The notes: a model not told the origin generated them from the sequence alone. A DNA stretch of 64,000 nt from an uncultured Prevotellaceae bacterium (GCA_902789415.1 CADAOD010000006.1:1-64000); one strand, 5' to 3'. Positions 54,531-62,545 are shown, counted from the stretch's first letter. Numbers and translations are program-made.

Positions 54531-54555
54531 GAAACAGGGAAACAGGGAAACGTGG
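54531..54555 (+). repeat. 25-nt GGAAACA repeat, right copy
   Basis: GAAACAGGGAAAC then AGGGAAACGTGG. It is the inverted partner of 49780-49804 and the outer left arm of the hairpin 54531-54700. Confidence 0.85.
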
Positions 54556-54678
54556 AGTAGGTATGGTTTGGCAGCGAGCATAAGCTATAGATAGGTATAT
54601 AAATAATAAAAATGATAATCGTATCATTTATCTAATTATTAGCTTTCCTCGTTGCTAACTAAAACCACCCCGATTCCC

Positions 54679-54700
54679 GTTTTCCCTGTTTCCACGTTTC
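54679..54700 (-). repeat. Variant GGAAACA repeat, third copy
   Basis: On the minus strand it reads GAAACGTGGAAACAGGGAAA plus AC: the same units with a substituted dinucleotide and one inserted A. It forms the right arm of the ~170-nt hairpin. Confidence 0.75.
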
Positions 54701-54861
54701 TACTCTGCATTACGGCAATCTAACAGATACTTTACGATTATCGCACAAATACTTCCGTACTATCCATATAAGGGCTATAATCATCAAAAGGTAAAATATT
54801 TTTAATCGTGTTATGATGCCCGCGCGCGCCCGTATTTTGCGGGTATTAATAGAAAAAATAT

Positions 54862-54899
54862 TTCCCTAGTGAGGTAGCAAATTTTCCCTAACTAGGGAA
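54862..54899. repeat. TTCCC-N-GGGAA palindrome pair, 22-nt period
   Basis: A decayed copy starting TTCCCTAGT at 54862 and an intact TTCCCTA-AC-TAGGGAA at 54884-54899 start exactly 22 nt apart. GGGTATTAA precedes them at 54841-54849. Third member of the palindrome family. Confidence 0.8.
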
Positions 54900-55165
54900 C
54901 AAAATCGGGGTAAGGGATCCTCGTCGCCTCCGAATTTAATTGTGTAAATATATTTGAAGCCGGGATTCGCTTTCCGAGAAACTATCCACATGTCATCATC
55001 AGCCATATTATAATCTGTTTGGTCCCAAAGTAGGAAACTATCAGTTTCAGTATCCGAAACTGGTAGTTCCTGTTTTTTATATTCATGCGGATACTTATTA
55101 CATAATAAGAACGTTATCGTATTTTTAAGTTCAAGTGCCCTTCGTCGCGACGACGCGGGGCATTT
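54866..55165 (-). pseudogene. Protein-like open frame without start (gene remnant)
   Basis: The minus strand is open for 100 codons from an upstream TAA (55166-55168) to TAG (54866-54868), with no ATG in the first half. The translation is convincingly protein-like: KKQELPVSDTETDSFLLWDQ, then MADDDMWIVSRKANPGFKYI and TIKFGGDEDPLPRF. The last codons run through the TTCCC palindromes. I recognise no family. It is probably the 3' part of a decayed gene; a non-ATG start is possible. Confidence 0.45.
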
Positions 55166-55198
55166 TTAGATGTCAGGGGCCGGTTCTGTGGCAGGCGA

Positions 55199-55321
55199 TT
55201 ATCCGTTGATTTGGGAGATGGCATAAAGCGGAACTATCTCTACGTGGCGTACGGCATTGTCGGCTTTGGGGTCGAAATAATCGAGATTGCAAGGGACCGT
55301 GGCATCGAATCTATCTTTTGA
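55199..55321 (-). pseudogene. Second protein-like fragment
   Basis: 41 codons between TAA codons on the minus strand read SKDRFDATVPCNLDYFDPKA, then DNAVRHVEIVPLYAISQING and stop. The composition looks like the C-terminal tail of a real protein. It is directly downstream of the PIN toxin gene and in a different frame from the 54866-55165 remnant. No family recognised. Confidence 0.35.
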
Positions 55322-55332
55322 TTAACAATGGA

Positions 55333-55749
55333 TTATTGTGGCCAATAGCAATTAAAGAACTCTTCAGGTTCTAACAATTGTATGGCATCTTGTGGGAAGT
55401 GTTTCTTATTCCTGGTTATTATAATGTCGCAACCTGCTGCATAGGCCGACTCAAATTGGAGCATGTCCTCAAAATCGGGCATAGCTGCGAACAATGCATT
55501 ATTACATTGAGTGGCATCCATTGTTGTAACATTAATATAATGGCTTAAAATCTGTAAAGCTTTTACTGCCCCACTATAGCCTAATACCCTTTGTGCTATA
55601 AACACACAAGTGGCATACGACAATGGTGTAGCATATAGTTTTATATTTCCTTTGATTCCAAGATTAATCAGGTTGGCGGCTGTCTGATAGAATTGCTCAC
55701 GACGGGCTATAAAGTCTATAAGAATATTTGTGTCGATAAAAACTTTCAT
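55333..55749 (-). CDS. PIN-domain toxin (VapC-like RNase)
   Basis: The protein has 138 aa. The PIN fold carries the acidic metal residues: MKVFIDTNILIDFIARREQF (Asp 6), a middle acidic segment AAMPDFEDMLQFESAYAAGC near 88-107, and CDIIITRNKKHFPQDAIQLL near 107-126. PIN toxins cleave tRNA or mRNA in Mg2+-dependent manner. Its start overlaps the antitoxin stop by 4 nt, the classic toxin-antitoxin arrangement. The RNA target is unknown. Confidence 0.9.
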   Translation of the reverse strand: MKVFIDTNILIDFIARREQFYQTAANLINLGIKGNIKLYATPLSYATCVFIAQRVLGYSGAVKALQILSHYINVTTMDATQCNNALFAAMPDFEDMLQFESAYAAGCDIIITRNKKHFPQDAIQLLEPEEFFNCYWPQ

Positions 55750-56018
55750 AATCCGTATTTCTCCTTAAAATAATCCATACGTGCCTTATCGCCGTTGATA
55801 TCATCAGCATCAAGTTGTCCAACCATAGGCATATTCAGTATATCTTGAATTTCTGGTGACAGTTTTTCGATAGGTTGCATTTTATATTTTTTCTTTCTCT
55901 TAGAATGAGCATACTTATTGATAAGAGACACAACGAATTCATCCACAGTAAGATTCTGTGTCTCAGCGTATTGCTTCGCATCATTATATGCGGCCGTAGT
56001 TAATGTAATCGTTGCCAT
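55746..56018 (-). CDS. Antitoxin of the PIN toxin
   Basis: The protein has 90 aa. The N-terminal ~35 residues (ATITLTTAAYNDAKQYAETQ, NLTVDEFVVSLINKY) resemble ribbon-helix-helix antitoxins of the DUF6364 type. The C-terminal tail (MDYFKEKYGL) should wrap the toxin. It is first in the operon and likely autoregulates through the repeats upstream of its promoter. Confidence 0.82.
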   Translation of the reverse strand: MATITLTTAAYNDAKQYAETQNLTVDEFVVSLINKYAHSKRKKKYKMQPIEKLSPEIQDILNMPMVGQLDADDINGDKARMDYFKEKYGL

Positions 56019-56049
56019 AATGCTTTATATTTGTTACTTATTTCGCCCG

Positions 56050-56081
56050 CAAATATACGAAAAAGAAATTATCCAAACAAA
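56050..56081 (-). promoter_or_regulatory. Promoter of the PIN toxin-antitoxin operon
   Basis: Minus-strand TTTG (56078-56081) and TATATTTG (56050-56057) are 20 nt apart, 31 nt before the antitoxin ATG. The -33 element lies in the first of three 33-bp repeats. Confidence 0.8.
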
Positions 56082-56153
56082 TAATTTGCCGAAAAATGAA
56101 AAAATCCAAAGAAATAATTCGCCTAAATTCGAAAAAATCCAAAGAAATATCTT
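56071..56153. repeat. Three tandem 33-bp repeats at the toxin-antitoxin promoter
   Basis: ATCCAAA(C/G)AAATA occurs at 56071, 56104 and 56137, exactly 33 nt apart. Copies 1 and 2 continue with ATT(T/C)GCC and an A-rich stretch; copy 3 is cut after ATCCAAAGAAATA. They cover the -33 region of the operon promoter, so they are probable operators. Confidence 0.85.
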
Positions 56154-56181
56154 AAAAGTTAGAATAATAACAAGATTTAAG

Positions 56182-56940
56182 TTATTTGGCCTGGAACAGG
56201 CCTTTGAAGAGGAGGTAGGGGTCGATGGTGATCTGGTGACGACAATGCTGGGCGATGGTGCGCGACATGCCGCCGGTGGCTATGATGTGGGGCTGGCCGT
56301 TAAGGGTAGGGAGTATCTGGTTGATAAGGCCATCGATCATGGCGGCGGTGCCGTTAACAATGCCGCTCTGCATGCACTCGAGGGTGTTGCGACCAATCAG
56401 ATGCTGAGGCTTTTCGATATTGATGGCTGGCAGCTGCGAGGCGCGGGTGCTGAGGGCATTGAGCGAGGTTTTTACGCCAGGGATGATGATGCCACCGCGG
56501 AACACGCGGTTTTCGTCGACCACGCCGATGGTGGTGGCTGTGCCAAAGTCGATGACGATGGCGGGCACACCATAGCAGCAGGCAGCGCCAATGGCGTCGG
56601 CCAAACGGTCCTTACCCAGTTGGGCGGGCGATTCTACATCAATGGTGATAATACCCTTGGCATCGGCAATCGAGAAAAAGTGGGGCTGAAAGCCCGTCAA
56701 ATCGTTGATGGCTTGGGCCATATCATCGTTCACCTCGGGCACTACCGATGAAATGGTTATTTGCTGGATATCAGCTGCCTCTACGCCGTATTTGCGAAAG
56801 CCTTGGCGCAGTTCGTAACGGAAAAAGCTGGCTGTTTCTTCCTTCTTGGTTTTAAAACGCCATGTGTTCGCGATGTTACCTTGACTATCGGCCAAAGCAA
56901 CAACTACGGTAGAATTGCCAATATCTATAAGTACATGCAT
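56182..56940 (-). CDS. coaX: Type III pantothenate kinase
   Basis: The protein has 252 aa. It phosphorylates pantothenate, the first CoA step; type III enzymes are not feedback-inhibited by CoA. The ATP-binding DxGNS/T motif is MHVLIDIGNSTVVVALADSQ at residues 1-20. KGIITIDVESPAQLGKDRLA (with the substrate-binding GxDR-like GKDR) is near 97-116, and AIVIDFGTATTIGVVDENRV near 132. Last gene of panB-panC-panD-coaBC-coaX, 3 nt after coaBC. Confidence 0.95.
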   Translation of the reverse strand: MHVLIDIGNSTVVVALADSQGNIANTWRFKTKKEETASFFRYELRQGFRKYGVEAADIQQITISSVVPEVNDDMAQAINDLTGFQPHFFSIADAKGIITIDVESPAQLGKDRLADAIGAACCYGVPAIVIDFGTATTIGVVDENRVFRGGIIIPGVKTSLNALSTRASQLPAINIEKPQHLIGRNTLECMQSGIVNGTAAMIDGLINQILPTLNGQPHIIATGGMSRTIAQHCRHQITIDPYLLFKGLFQAK

Positions 56941-56943
56941 ACG

Positions 56944-58134
56944 CTACGCAAGGGTTTGGATGTGCGATAGAATCAGGTCGGCCGTTTCTTCCTTCGAGCA
57001 GAGTGGCAGCTCTTTTACCTCCTGACTGCTGATGAGCGTTACTTTGTTGGTATCGACTGCAAAGCCCGTTTGTCCGCCAGCAATCGAGTTGGCGCAAATC
57101 AGGTCGGCATGCTTCTTAAGGAGTTTGGCGCGCGAGTTTTCAATCAGATTCTCCGTTTCCATCGAGAATCCCACCAAAGTCTGGTTGGCGGGCTTGTGTT
57201 CGCCCAGCCAACCAAGAATATCTTGTGTTCGTTTGAGTTCAATCTGTAGGTCGCCGTCGTGCTTTTTCACCTTTTGGTCGGCATAAACGGCGGGAGTGTA
57301 GTCGGCCACAGCGCTGCACATAATCACCACATCGGCCTCAGCGCTACGGCTGGTAACAGCCTGGAACATATCGGCTGCGCTCTTAACAGGCACCACATCT
57401 ACGCCACAGAAAGGCTTGATGTTAACGGGACCCGACACCAGTGTTACCTTGGCGCCACGCAAACGGGCCATTTTAGCGATGGCGTAGCCCATTTTGCCCG
57501 ATGAGTGGTTGGTGATATAGCGAACGGGGTCGATAGCCTCCTGCGTAGGTCCTGCGCTAATGAGATAGTGCTTGCTTGCAAGGTCGTGCTCCTTAGCCAT
57601 AAACGACAAGATATGCTCTACAATCACCTCTTCGGAGTTCATCTTACCTGTGCCTGTATCGCCACAAGCCAATCGACCTATGATAGGATCGATGATGTGA
57701 TAACCATAGCCCTTCAGCTTGGTAAGATTATCTTGCAGGATAGGGTTCTCCCACATGCCGGTATTCATGGCGGGCGCAATCAGTTTGGGTGCGCGGGTGG
57801 CCAGCATGGTGGTGGTAAGCATATCGTCGCAGATGCCGTGAGCCAGTTTGCCAATAACGTTTGCTGTACAGGGAGCCACAATAAACAGATTGCCGCGCTT
57901 GGCCAGCGATACATGTTTTACGTCGAACGAGAAGTTACGGTCGAAGGTATCAACAATGCACTTGTTGTTGGTAAGCGTTTCGAACGTCATGGGCGTAATA
58001 AACTTGGTGGCGTTCTGCGTCATAATCACATGCACATCGGCATGCAGCTTAATGAGCATCGAAGCCAGATTGGCGCTCTTATAGGCAGCAATACCGCCCG
58101 TAACGCCCAGTACGATGGTCTTTCCCGTCAGCAT
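56944..58134 (-). CDS. coaBC: Bifunctional phosphopantothenoylcysteine synthetase/decarboxylase
   Basis: The protein has 396 aa from ATG 58134 (MLTGKTIVLGVTGGIAAYKS); the frame to 58212 overlaps panD. CoaC domain: flavodoxin-like with the decarboxylase His in DVKHVSLAKRGNLF near 66, and PAMNTGMWENPILQDNLTKL near 121. CoaB domain: ISAGPTQEAIDPVRYITNHS near 193 and the CTP region KKHDGDLQIELKRTQDILGW near 293. It links cysteine to phosphopantothenate and decarboxylates it, steps 2 and 3 to CoA. Confidence 0.95.
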   Translation of the reverse strand: MLTGKTIVLGVTGGIAAYKSANLASMLIKLHADVHVIMTQNATKFITPMTFETLTNNKCIVDTFDRNFSFDVKHVSLAKRGNLFIVAPCTANVIGKLAHGICDDMLTTTMLATRAPKLIAPAMNTGMWENPILQDNLTKLKGYGYHIIDPIIGRLACGDTGTGKMNSEEVIVEHILSFMAKEHDLASKHYLISAGPTQEAIDPVRYITNHSSGKMGYAIAKMARLRGAKVTLVSGPVNIKPFCGVDVVPVKSAADMFQAVTSRSAEADVVIMCSAVADYTPAVYADQKVKKHDGDLQIELKRTQDILGWLGEHKPANQTLVGFSMETENLIENSRAKLLKKHADLICANSIAGGQTGFAVDTNKVTLISSQEVKELPLCSKEETADLILSHIQTLA

Positions 58135-58147
58135 ATCTTTTACGTTT

Positions 58148-58537
58148 TTACTGTTCAACCAGCAGGCCGTGCTTCTCGTAGTTGGCCTTGCGAACCAGCT
58201 TGTTGTGCTCATCTACAAACAGCACAGTTGGCTTGTGCTCTCGAGCCTCCTCGGGAGTCATCGTGGCGTAGGCCATAATAATCACCTTGTCGCCCACGTT
58301 CACGCACTTGGCAGCGGCACCGTTCAGGCAGATAATGCCCGAGCCAGCCTCGCCAGCGATGGTATAGGTGGCAAAGCGGTTGCCGTTGTCGATGTCGGCA
58401 ATTTCCACTTTCTCGTACTCCAGAATGCCACTCTCGCGCAGCAAGTCAGAGTCGATGGTGATACTGCCCACGTAGTCCAGATCGGCCTGGGTAACTACAG
58501 CACGATGAATTTTTGCCTTCAGCAGTGTTATATCCAT
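58148..58537 (-). CDS. panD: Aspartate 1-decarboxylase
   Basis: The protein has 129 aa from ATG 58537 ([20 protein letters not shown]). It makes beta-alanine from aspartate. The self-cleavage site Gly-Ser is in [14 protein letters not shown] (near 20-33), where Ser 25 becomes the pyruvoyl group. It is followed by [20 protein letters not shown] near 49-68. It lies 13 nt before coaBC and 7 nt after panC. Confidence 0.96.
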   Translation of the reverse strand: MDITLLKAKIHRAVVTQADLDYVGSITIDSDLLRESGILEYEKVEIADIDNGNRFATYTIAGEAGSGIICLNGAAAKCVNVGDKVIIMAYATMTPEEAREHKPTVLFVDEHNKLVRKANYEKHGLLVEQ

Positions 58538-58544
58538 ACCTATC

Positions 58545-59390
58545 TTAAATATTAACGATGAAGTTATCAATCAGTCGGGTCTTGCCGATATAAACGGCGA
58601 TAGCAACCAGCACCTCGCCTTCGATACGCGCTGTGCGCTGGATATTCTCAAAGTCAACCACCTCAACGTAGTCGATGCGAGCCATTGGCTCGGTCTCTAA
58701 GTTCTGGCGGATGATATCAATCACCTTCTGTGCATCGCGCTCGCCTGCCTCGATGGCCTGCTTTCCCAGCTTCAAGCTCTTAGAAAGAATCAGCGCTGCC
58801 TGGCGCTCATCGGCATTCAGGTAAGTGTTACGGCTCGACTTGGCCAGTCCGTCGTCCTCGCGAACGATGGGGCAGGGCACAATCTCCACGGGGAAGTTAA
58901 GATCGCGCACGAAACGCTTAACGGTAGCCAGCTGCTGGGCATCCTTCTGTCCGAAGTAAGCACGATCGGGACAAACAATATTAAACAGCTTGCCCACAAC
59001 GGTGCACACACCGCGGAAGTGAACAGGGCGAACGGCACCACAAAGCAGCTCGGTAGTCTCGGTGGTATCGATAAACGACGTAAAGTGGCCAGGATACATC
59101 TCGGCGGGCTCTGGGTTAAAAATCAGGTTGCCACCAGCCTCTTCTACCTTCTCCATATCGCGGTTCAAGTCGCGTGGATAAGCCTCCAGGTCCTCGTTAG
59201 GACCAAACTGGATGGGGTTAACGAACACCGACACAACGGTGCGATCGTTCTGACTGGCCGACTTGCGGATAAGGCTCTGATGACCCTCGTGCAGGAATCC
59301 CATTGTAGGCACCAGTCCTACGCTCAGACCCTCTTTACGCCAACCGGCTACAATCTCTCTTACCTCCTTTACTGTCTTTACTACTTTCAT
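58545..59390 (-). CDS. panC: Pantothenate synthetase
   Basis: The protein has 281 aa. It joins pantoate and beta-alanine with ATP. The HIGH-like motif is in [20 protein letters not shown] (near 27-46). [20 protein letters not shown] is near 53, [20 protein letters not shown] near 146, and [13 protein letters not shown] (KMSKS-like) near 181. Second gene of the operon, 13 nt after panB. Confidence 0.96.
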   Translation of the reverse strand: MKVVKTVKEVREIVAGWRKEGLSVGLVPTMGFLHEGHQSLIRKSASQNDRTVVSVFVNPIQFGPNEDLEAYPRDLNRDMEKVEEAGGNLIFNPEPAEMYPGHFTSFIDTTETTELLCGAVRPVHFRGVCTVVGKLFNIVCPDRAYFGQKDAQQLATVKRFVRDLNFPVEIVPCPIVREDDGLAKSSRNTYLNADERQAALILSKSLKLGKQAIEAGERDAQKVIDIIRQNLETEPMARIDYVEVVDFENIQRTARIEGEVLVAIAVYIGKTRLIDNFIVNI

Positions 59391-59403
59391 CTCTCTTGGT
59401 TTT

Positions 59404-60237
59404 TTATTTCGTTTCGATTAGTTCGGCCATCACCTCATCGCTGATGGCATAAGTTTGTTCTTTAGCGGGGAACTCGCGGTTCTCAACATCGTGCTTGTAC
59501 TGGCGGAATGCCTCGAACATCACGCTGTGCAAGTCGGCATACTTCTTAACGAACTTGGGTGTGAAACCATCCGTATAGCCCAGCATGTCCTGATAAACCA
59601 GCACCTGTCCGTCGCAATCGCTGCAGGCACCAATACCAATGGTAATAGCCTGGCTGCGCTCGGTAATCAACTTAGCCAAATCGGCAGGCACGCACTCAAG
59701 TGTAATGGCAAATGCGCCAGCCTCCTCTACGGCCTTGGCATCGGCCAACAGCTTCTTGGCCTGTTCAATTGATTTTCCCTGAACCTTATATCCACCCAGT
59801 GCGTTGAACGACTGTGGTGTAAGCCCGATGTGTGCTACTACAGGTATTCCGGCATCAACAATAGCCTTGATGCGGTCGGCATATTCTACGCCACCTTCCA
59901 ATTTAACTGCCTGACAGTTAGTTTCTTTCATGATACGACCGGCATTGCGTACAGCATCCTCGATAGAAGCCTGGTACGACATAAACGGCATGTCGATAAC
60001 TACGAATGCCTGCTTGGCACCACGTACTACTGCTTTGCCGTGATGAATCATGTCATCAACCGTTACTGCAAGTGTATTTTCATAACCCAGCATCACGTTG
60101 CCGAGCGAATCGCCAACCAAAATCATGTCGATTCCAGCCTCATCGATAGTGCAGGCTGTATGATAGTCGTAAGCCGTCAGCATGCTGACTGGCTGCTTTC
60201 CCTTACGTTCTAGTAAGTCAAAAATAGATTTTCTCAT
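59404..60237 (-). CDS. panB: 3-methyl-2-oxobutanoate hydroxymethyltransferase
   Basis: The protein has 277 aa from ATG 60237 (MRKSIFDLLERKGKQPVSML). It adds a hydroxymethyl group to ketoisovalerate to give ketopantoate. Metal site: MILVGDSLGNVMLGYENTL near 39-57; HIGLTPQSFNALGGYKVQGK near 131; catalytic Glu in FAITLECVPADLAKLI near 173; IGIGACSDCDGQVLVYQDML near 198. First gene of the pantothenate/CoA operon. Ketopantoate reductase (panE) is not in the cluster. Confidence 0.96.
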   Translation of the reverse strand: MRKSIFDLLERKGKQPVSMLTAYDYHTACTIDEAGIDMILVGDSLGNVMLGYENTLAVTVDDMIHHGKAVVRGAKQAFVVIDMPFMSYQASIEDAVRNAGRIMKETNCQAVKLEGGVEYADRIKAIVDAGIPVVAHIGLTPQSFNALGGYKVQGKSIEQAKKLLADAKAVEEAGAFAITLECVPADLAKLITERSQAITIGIGACSDCDGQVLVYQDMLGYTDGFTPKFVKKYADLHSVMFEAFRQYKHDVENREFPAKEQTYAISDEVMAELIETK

Positions 60238-60273
60238 TTCCTGAAATAGAATTCTATACTCCCTTTGAGGGTG

Positions 60274-60305
60274 CAAAAGTATTACATTATTTTAATATCA
60301 GCAAA
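60274..60305 (-). promoter_or_regulatory. Promoter of the pantothenate/CoA operon
   Basis: Minus-strand TTTG (60302-60305) and TACTTTTG (60274-60281), exactly 20 nt apart, 36 nt before the panB ATG. Confidence 0.82.
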
Positions 60306-60354
60306 TTTTTTTGTTTTTTTCTGTTGAAAATAGGGATTTGTTGACAAAAAGTAG

Positions 60355-60383
60355 TATCTTTGCGGCGTTTTAATTCGAATTAA
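60355..60383 (+). promoter_or_regulatory. dapB -7 box and 14-nt palindrome
   Basis: TATCTTTG (60355-60362) is followed by the perfect palindrome TTAATTCGAATTAA (60370-60383), which ends 2 nt before the dapB ATG. The palindrome could be an operator or hairpin covering the translation start; it may also be chance in AT-rich DNA. Confidence 0.5.
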
Positions 60384-60385
60384 TT

Positions 60386-61102
60386 ATGAAAATAGCTTTA
60401 ATCGGCTACGGCAAGATGGGCAAGATGATTGAGCAGATAGCCCTCGACCGTGGTCATGAGATTGTAAGTATTATCGATATCGATAATCAACAGGATTTCG
60501 ATTCACCTGAGTTCGCATCGGCCGATGTAGCCATCGAGTTTACTGCCCCACAGGCTGCCTATGGCAACTATCTTAAGGCGTGGGCTAAGGGCGTAAAGGT
60601 AGTTAGTGGTTCAACCGGATGGATGAAGGAGCATGGCGACGAGGTGCGCAAGGCTTGCTCGGAGGATGGCAAAACGCTGTTCTGGGCATCTAACTTCTCT
60701 ATCGGCGTGGCCATCTTCTCGGCCGTAAACCGCTATCTGGCTAAGATTATGAACCAGTTCCCACAGTATGATGTGGAGATAGAGGAGACACACCACGTGC
60801 ACAAACTCGACCATCCCAGCGGAACTGCCATCACACTGGCCGAGGAGATTGTTGACAACATCGACCGCAAGGAGGCTTGGAAAGAGGATACTACCGACAA
60901 GAAGTACCTGCGTGTAGATCATATCCGCCGTGGCGAGGTGCCTGGCATTCATACTATCCGCTACGATAGCGATGCCGACCTGATTACCATTACTCACGAT
61001 GCCCACAGCCGTAAGGGTTTTGCCCTTGGAGCCGTGCTGGCCGCCGAGTACACCAAGGAGCATCAGGGCTTGCTCACTATTAGCGATATGTTTAAATTCT
61101 AA
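60386..61102 (+). CDS. dapB: 4-hydroxy-tetrahydrodipicolinate reductase
   Basis: The protein has 238 aa, the short Bacteroidetes form. It acts in lysine/diaminopimelate synthesis. NAD(P) fold MKIALIGYGKMGKMIEQIAL at the start; VVSGSTGWMKEHG near 72; the conserved catalytic HH region EETHHVHKLDHPSGTAITLA near 131-150; RRGEVPGIHTIRYDSDADLI near 191. It supplies DAP for peptidoglycan. It is followed 15 nt later by lepB, so the two probably share a transcript. Confidence 0.95.
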   Translation: MKIALIGYGKMGKMIEQIALDRGHEIVSIIDIDNQQDFDSPEFASADVAIEFTAPQAAYGNYLKAWAKGVKVVSGSTGWMKEHGDEVRKACSEDGKTLFWASNFSIGVAIFSAVNRYLAKIMNQFPQYDVEIEETHHVHKLDHPSGTAITLAEEIVDNIDRKEAWKEDTTDKKYLRVDHIRRGEVPGIHTIRYDSDADLITITHDAHSRKGFALGAVLAAEYTKEHQGLLTISDMFKF

Positions 61103-61117
61103 TCTTCCCCCTGCAGT

Positions 61118-62545
61118 ATGGTAAAGAAAAAAGAATTCGACCCCAAAGTGCAGTGGGCCAAGTTTATTGGCGTGCTGGTACTGTATCTGCTGTTCCTGTA
61201 TTGGGTAGGCAGCTGGTGGGGACTGCTGGTAATACCATTTATCTTTGATGTGTACATCACCAAGAAGATTAAGTGGCAATGGTGGAAAGAGGCCGAGAAG
61301 CCTGTTAAGTTTGTGATGTCGTGGATTGATGCCCTGGTGTTTGCGCTGGTGGCCGTTTACTTCATCAACCAGTTCTTCTTCCAGAACTACGTCATCCCAT
61401 CAAGTTCGCTCGAGAAATCGCTGCTCACAGGCGATTATCTGTTTGTATCAAAGGTAAGCTACGGTCCTCGTATCCCACAGACACCTTTGACGATGCCTCT
61501 TACACAGCACACTCTGCCAGTAGTAGAGTGCAAGAGCTACATAGAGTGGCCACACTGGGATTATCGTCGTGTAAAAGGCTTGGGCAATGTGCAGCTCAAC
61601 GATATCGTAGTGTTCAACTATCCTGCTGGCGATACCATCTGTACCGCTCTGCAGTATCAGACCGAATATTACAACCTGTGCTACGGCTACGGCATTGGCA
61701 ACTATCCCAACATGCCTAACCCCGACTCACTATCAGCCGAGCAGCGTTTGAAGCTGTACAGCGATATCTATGAGACAGGTAAGACGATTATTAAGGAGCA
61801 CCCACAGGAGTTTGGCGAGATTGCTACCCGCCCCACCGACCGTCGCGAGAACTACGTAAAGCGCTGTGTGGGTCTGCCCGGACAAACCTTGCAGATTAAG
61901 GACCACGTGGTATATCTGGATGGCAAGGCCAACAAAGAGCCCGACAACGTGCAGTACACCTACGAACTGCGTCTGAAGCGCCATTTTACTGATGAGGAGA
62001 TGGAGAAGTGGGGCATTACCCAGGAGGAACTCGTATCGCTGAACAATAATGGTTACATGCCACTTACCAATCGCGTAGTAAACGAGATGAAGCAGTGCGG
62101 CGATCTGCTCGACGGCATCAGCTTCCACTACGACCGCGAAACATGGAGCCTGTATCCACAGAACGGCAACTACCACTGGACCCGTGATAACTACGGACCC
62201 ATCTGGATTCCAAAGAAAGGTGCCACCATCAATCTCTCGTTGGAGAATCTGCCCATCTACGAGCGCTGTATCCGTGCCTACGAGGGTAACGACCTGCAGG
62301 TTCGCGATGGCAAGATTTTTATTAATGGCAAGCAGGCCAGCAAGTACACCTTTAAGCTGGATTACTACTGGATGATGGGTGATAACCGCCACAACTCGGC
62401 CGACTCTCGCTATTGGGGATTTGTGCCCGAGGATCATATTGTGGGTAAGCCTATCTTCATCTGGTGGAGTAGCGATCCCGATCGTAACGGATTTGGCGGC
62501 ATTCGCTGGAGCCGTATCGGTAGCATGGTAGATAACATTAAATAA
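61118..62545 (+). CDS. lepB: Signal peptidase I, long Bacteroidetes form
   Basis: The protein has 475 aa, longer than the usual 200-320. Two membrane segments (~17-45 and ~66-85) precede the catalytic part. The Ser nucleophile region is YVIPSSSLEKSLLTGDYLFV near 91-110 (family PSxSM; here SSSL). The general-base Lys is in RENYVKRCVGLPGQTLQIKD near 243-262, and the domain ends with MMGDNRHNSADSRYWGFVPE near 418. A ~110-residue insertion lies between Ser and Lys. It removes signal peptides from exported proteins. Confidence 0.92.
   Translation: MVKKKEFDPKVQWAKFIGVLVLYLLFLYWVGSWWGLLVIPFIFDVYITKKIKWQWWKEAEKPVKFVMSWIDALVFALVAVYFINQFFFQNYVIPSSSLEKSLLTGDYLFVSKVSYGPRIPQTPLTMPLTQHTLPVVECKSYIEWPHWDYRRVKGLGNVQLNDIVVFNYPAGDTICTALQYQTEYYNLCYGYGIGNYPNMPNPDSLSAEQRLKLYSDIYETGKTIIKEHPQEFGEIATRPTDRRENYVKRCVGLPGQTLQIKDHVVYLDGKANKEPDNVQYTYELRLKRHFTDEEMEKWGITQEELVSLNNNGYMPLTNRVVNEMKQCGDLLDGISFHYDRETWSLYPQNGNYHWTRDNYGPIWIPKKGATINLSLENLPIYERCIRAYEGNDLQVRDGKIFINGKQASKYTFKLDYYWMMGDNRHNSADSRYWGFVPEDHIVGKPIFIWWSSDPDRNGFGGIRWSRIGSMVDNIK

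Larger units (their letters stand above)
49780..54555. mobile_element. Three-gene cassette bounded by inverted 25-nt repeats
   Basis: The segment holds the BT4734/DUF3987 gene and two unknown genes, all on the minus strand. It starts with a minus-strand copy and ends with a plus-strand copy of the same 25-nt sequence (24 of 25 identical), so the ends are inverted repeats. No transposase or integrase is present, so mobility is inferred only from this boundary and from the accessory surroundings. Confidence 0.4.
54531..54700 (+). repeat. ~170-nt imperfect hairpin beside the cassette
   Basis: The outer arms (54531-54555 and 54679-54700) carry GGGAAACA units in opposite directions. Further in, CAGCGAG (54572-54578) faces CTCGTTG (54648-54654) and AAGCTA (54582-54587) faces TAGCTT (54640-54645). 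The tip is AAATGATA-ATCG-TATCATTT (54610-54629). It has the same layout as the hairpin at 20558-20718. Checked pairs include G-T wobbles consistent with plus-strand RNA. It lies in an 879-nt stretch without an intact gene (54454-55332). Confidence 0.75.

Noticed and set aside
54594..55332. tRNA or small RNA gene in the long gap
   Set aside because: No cloverleaf with anticodon arm and CCA end could be drawn; only hairpins, palindromes and coding remnants are visible.
55918..56751. Plus-strand 277-aa frame with an 11-residue repeat
   Set aside because: It runs antisense to coaX, and its repeat is only the translation of the 33-bp tandem repeats; no start signals and no recognisable domain.
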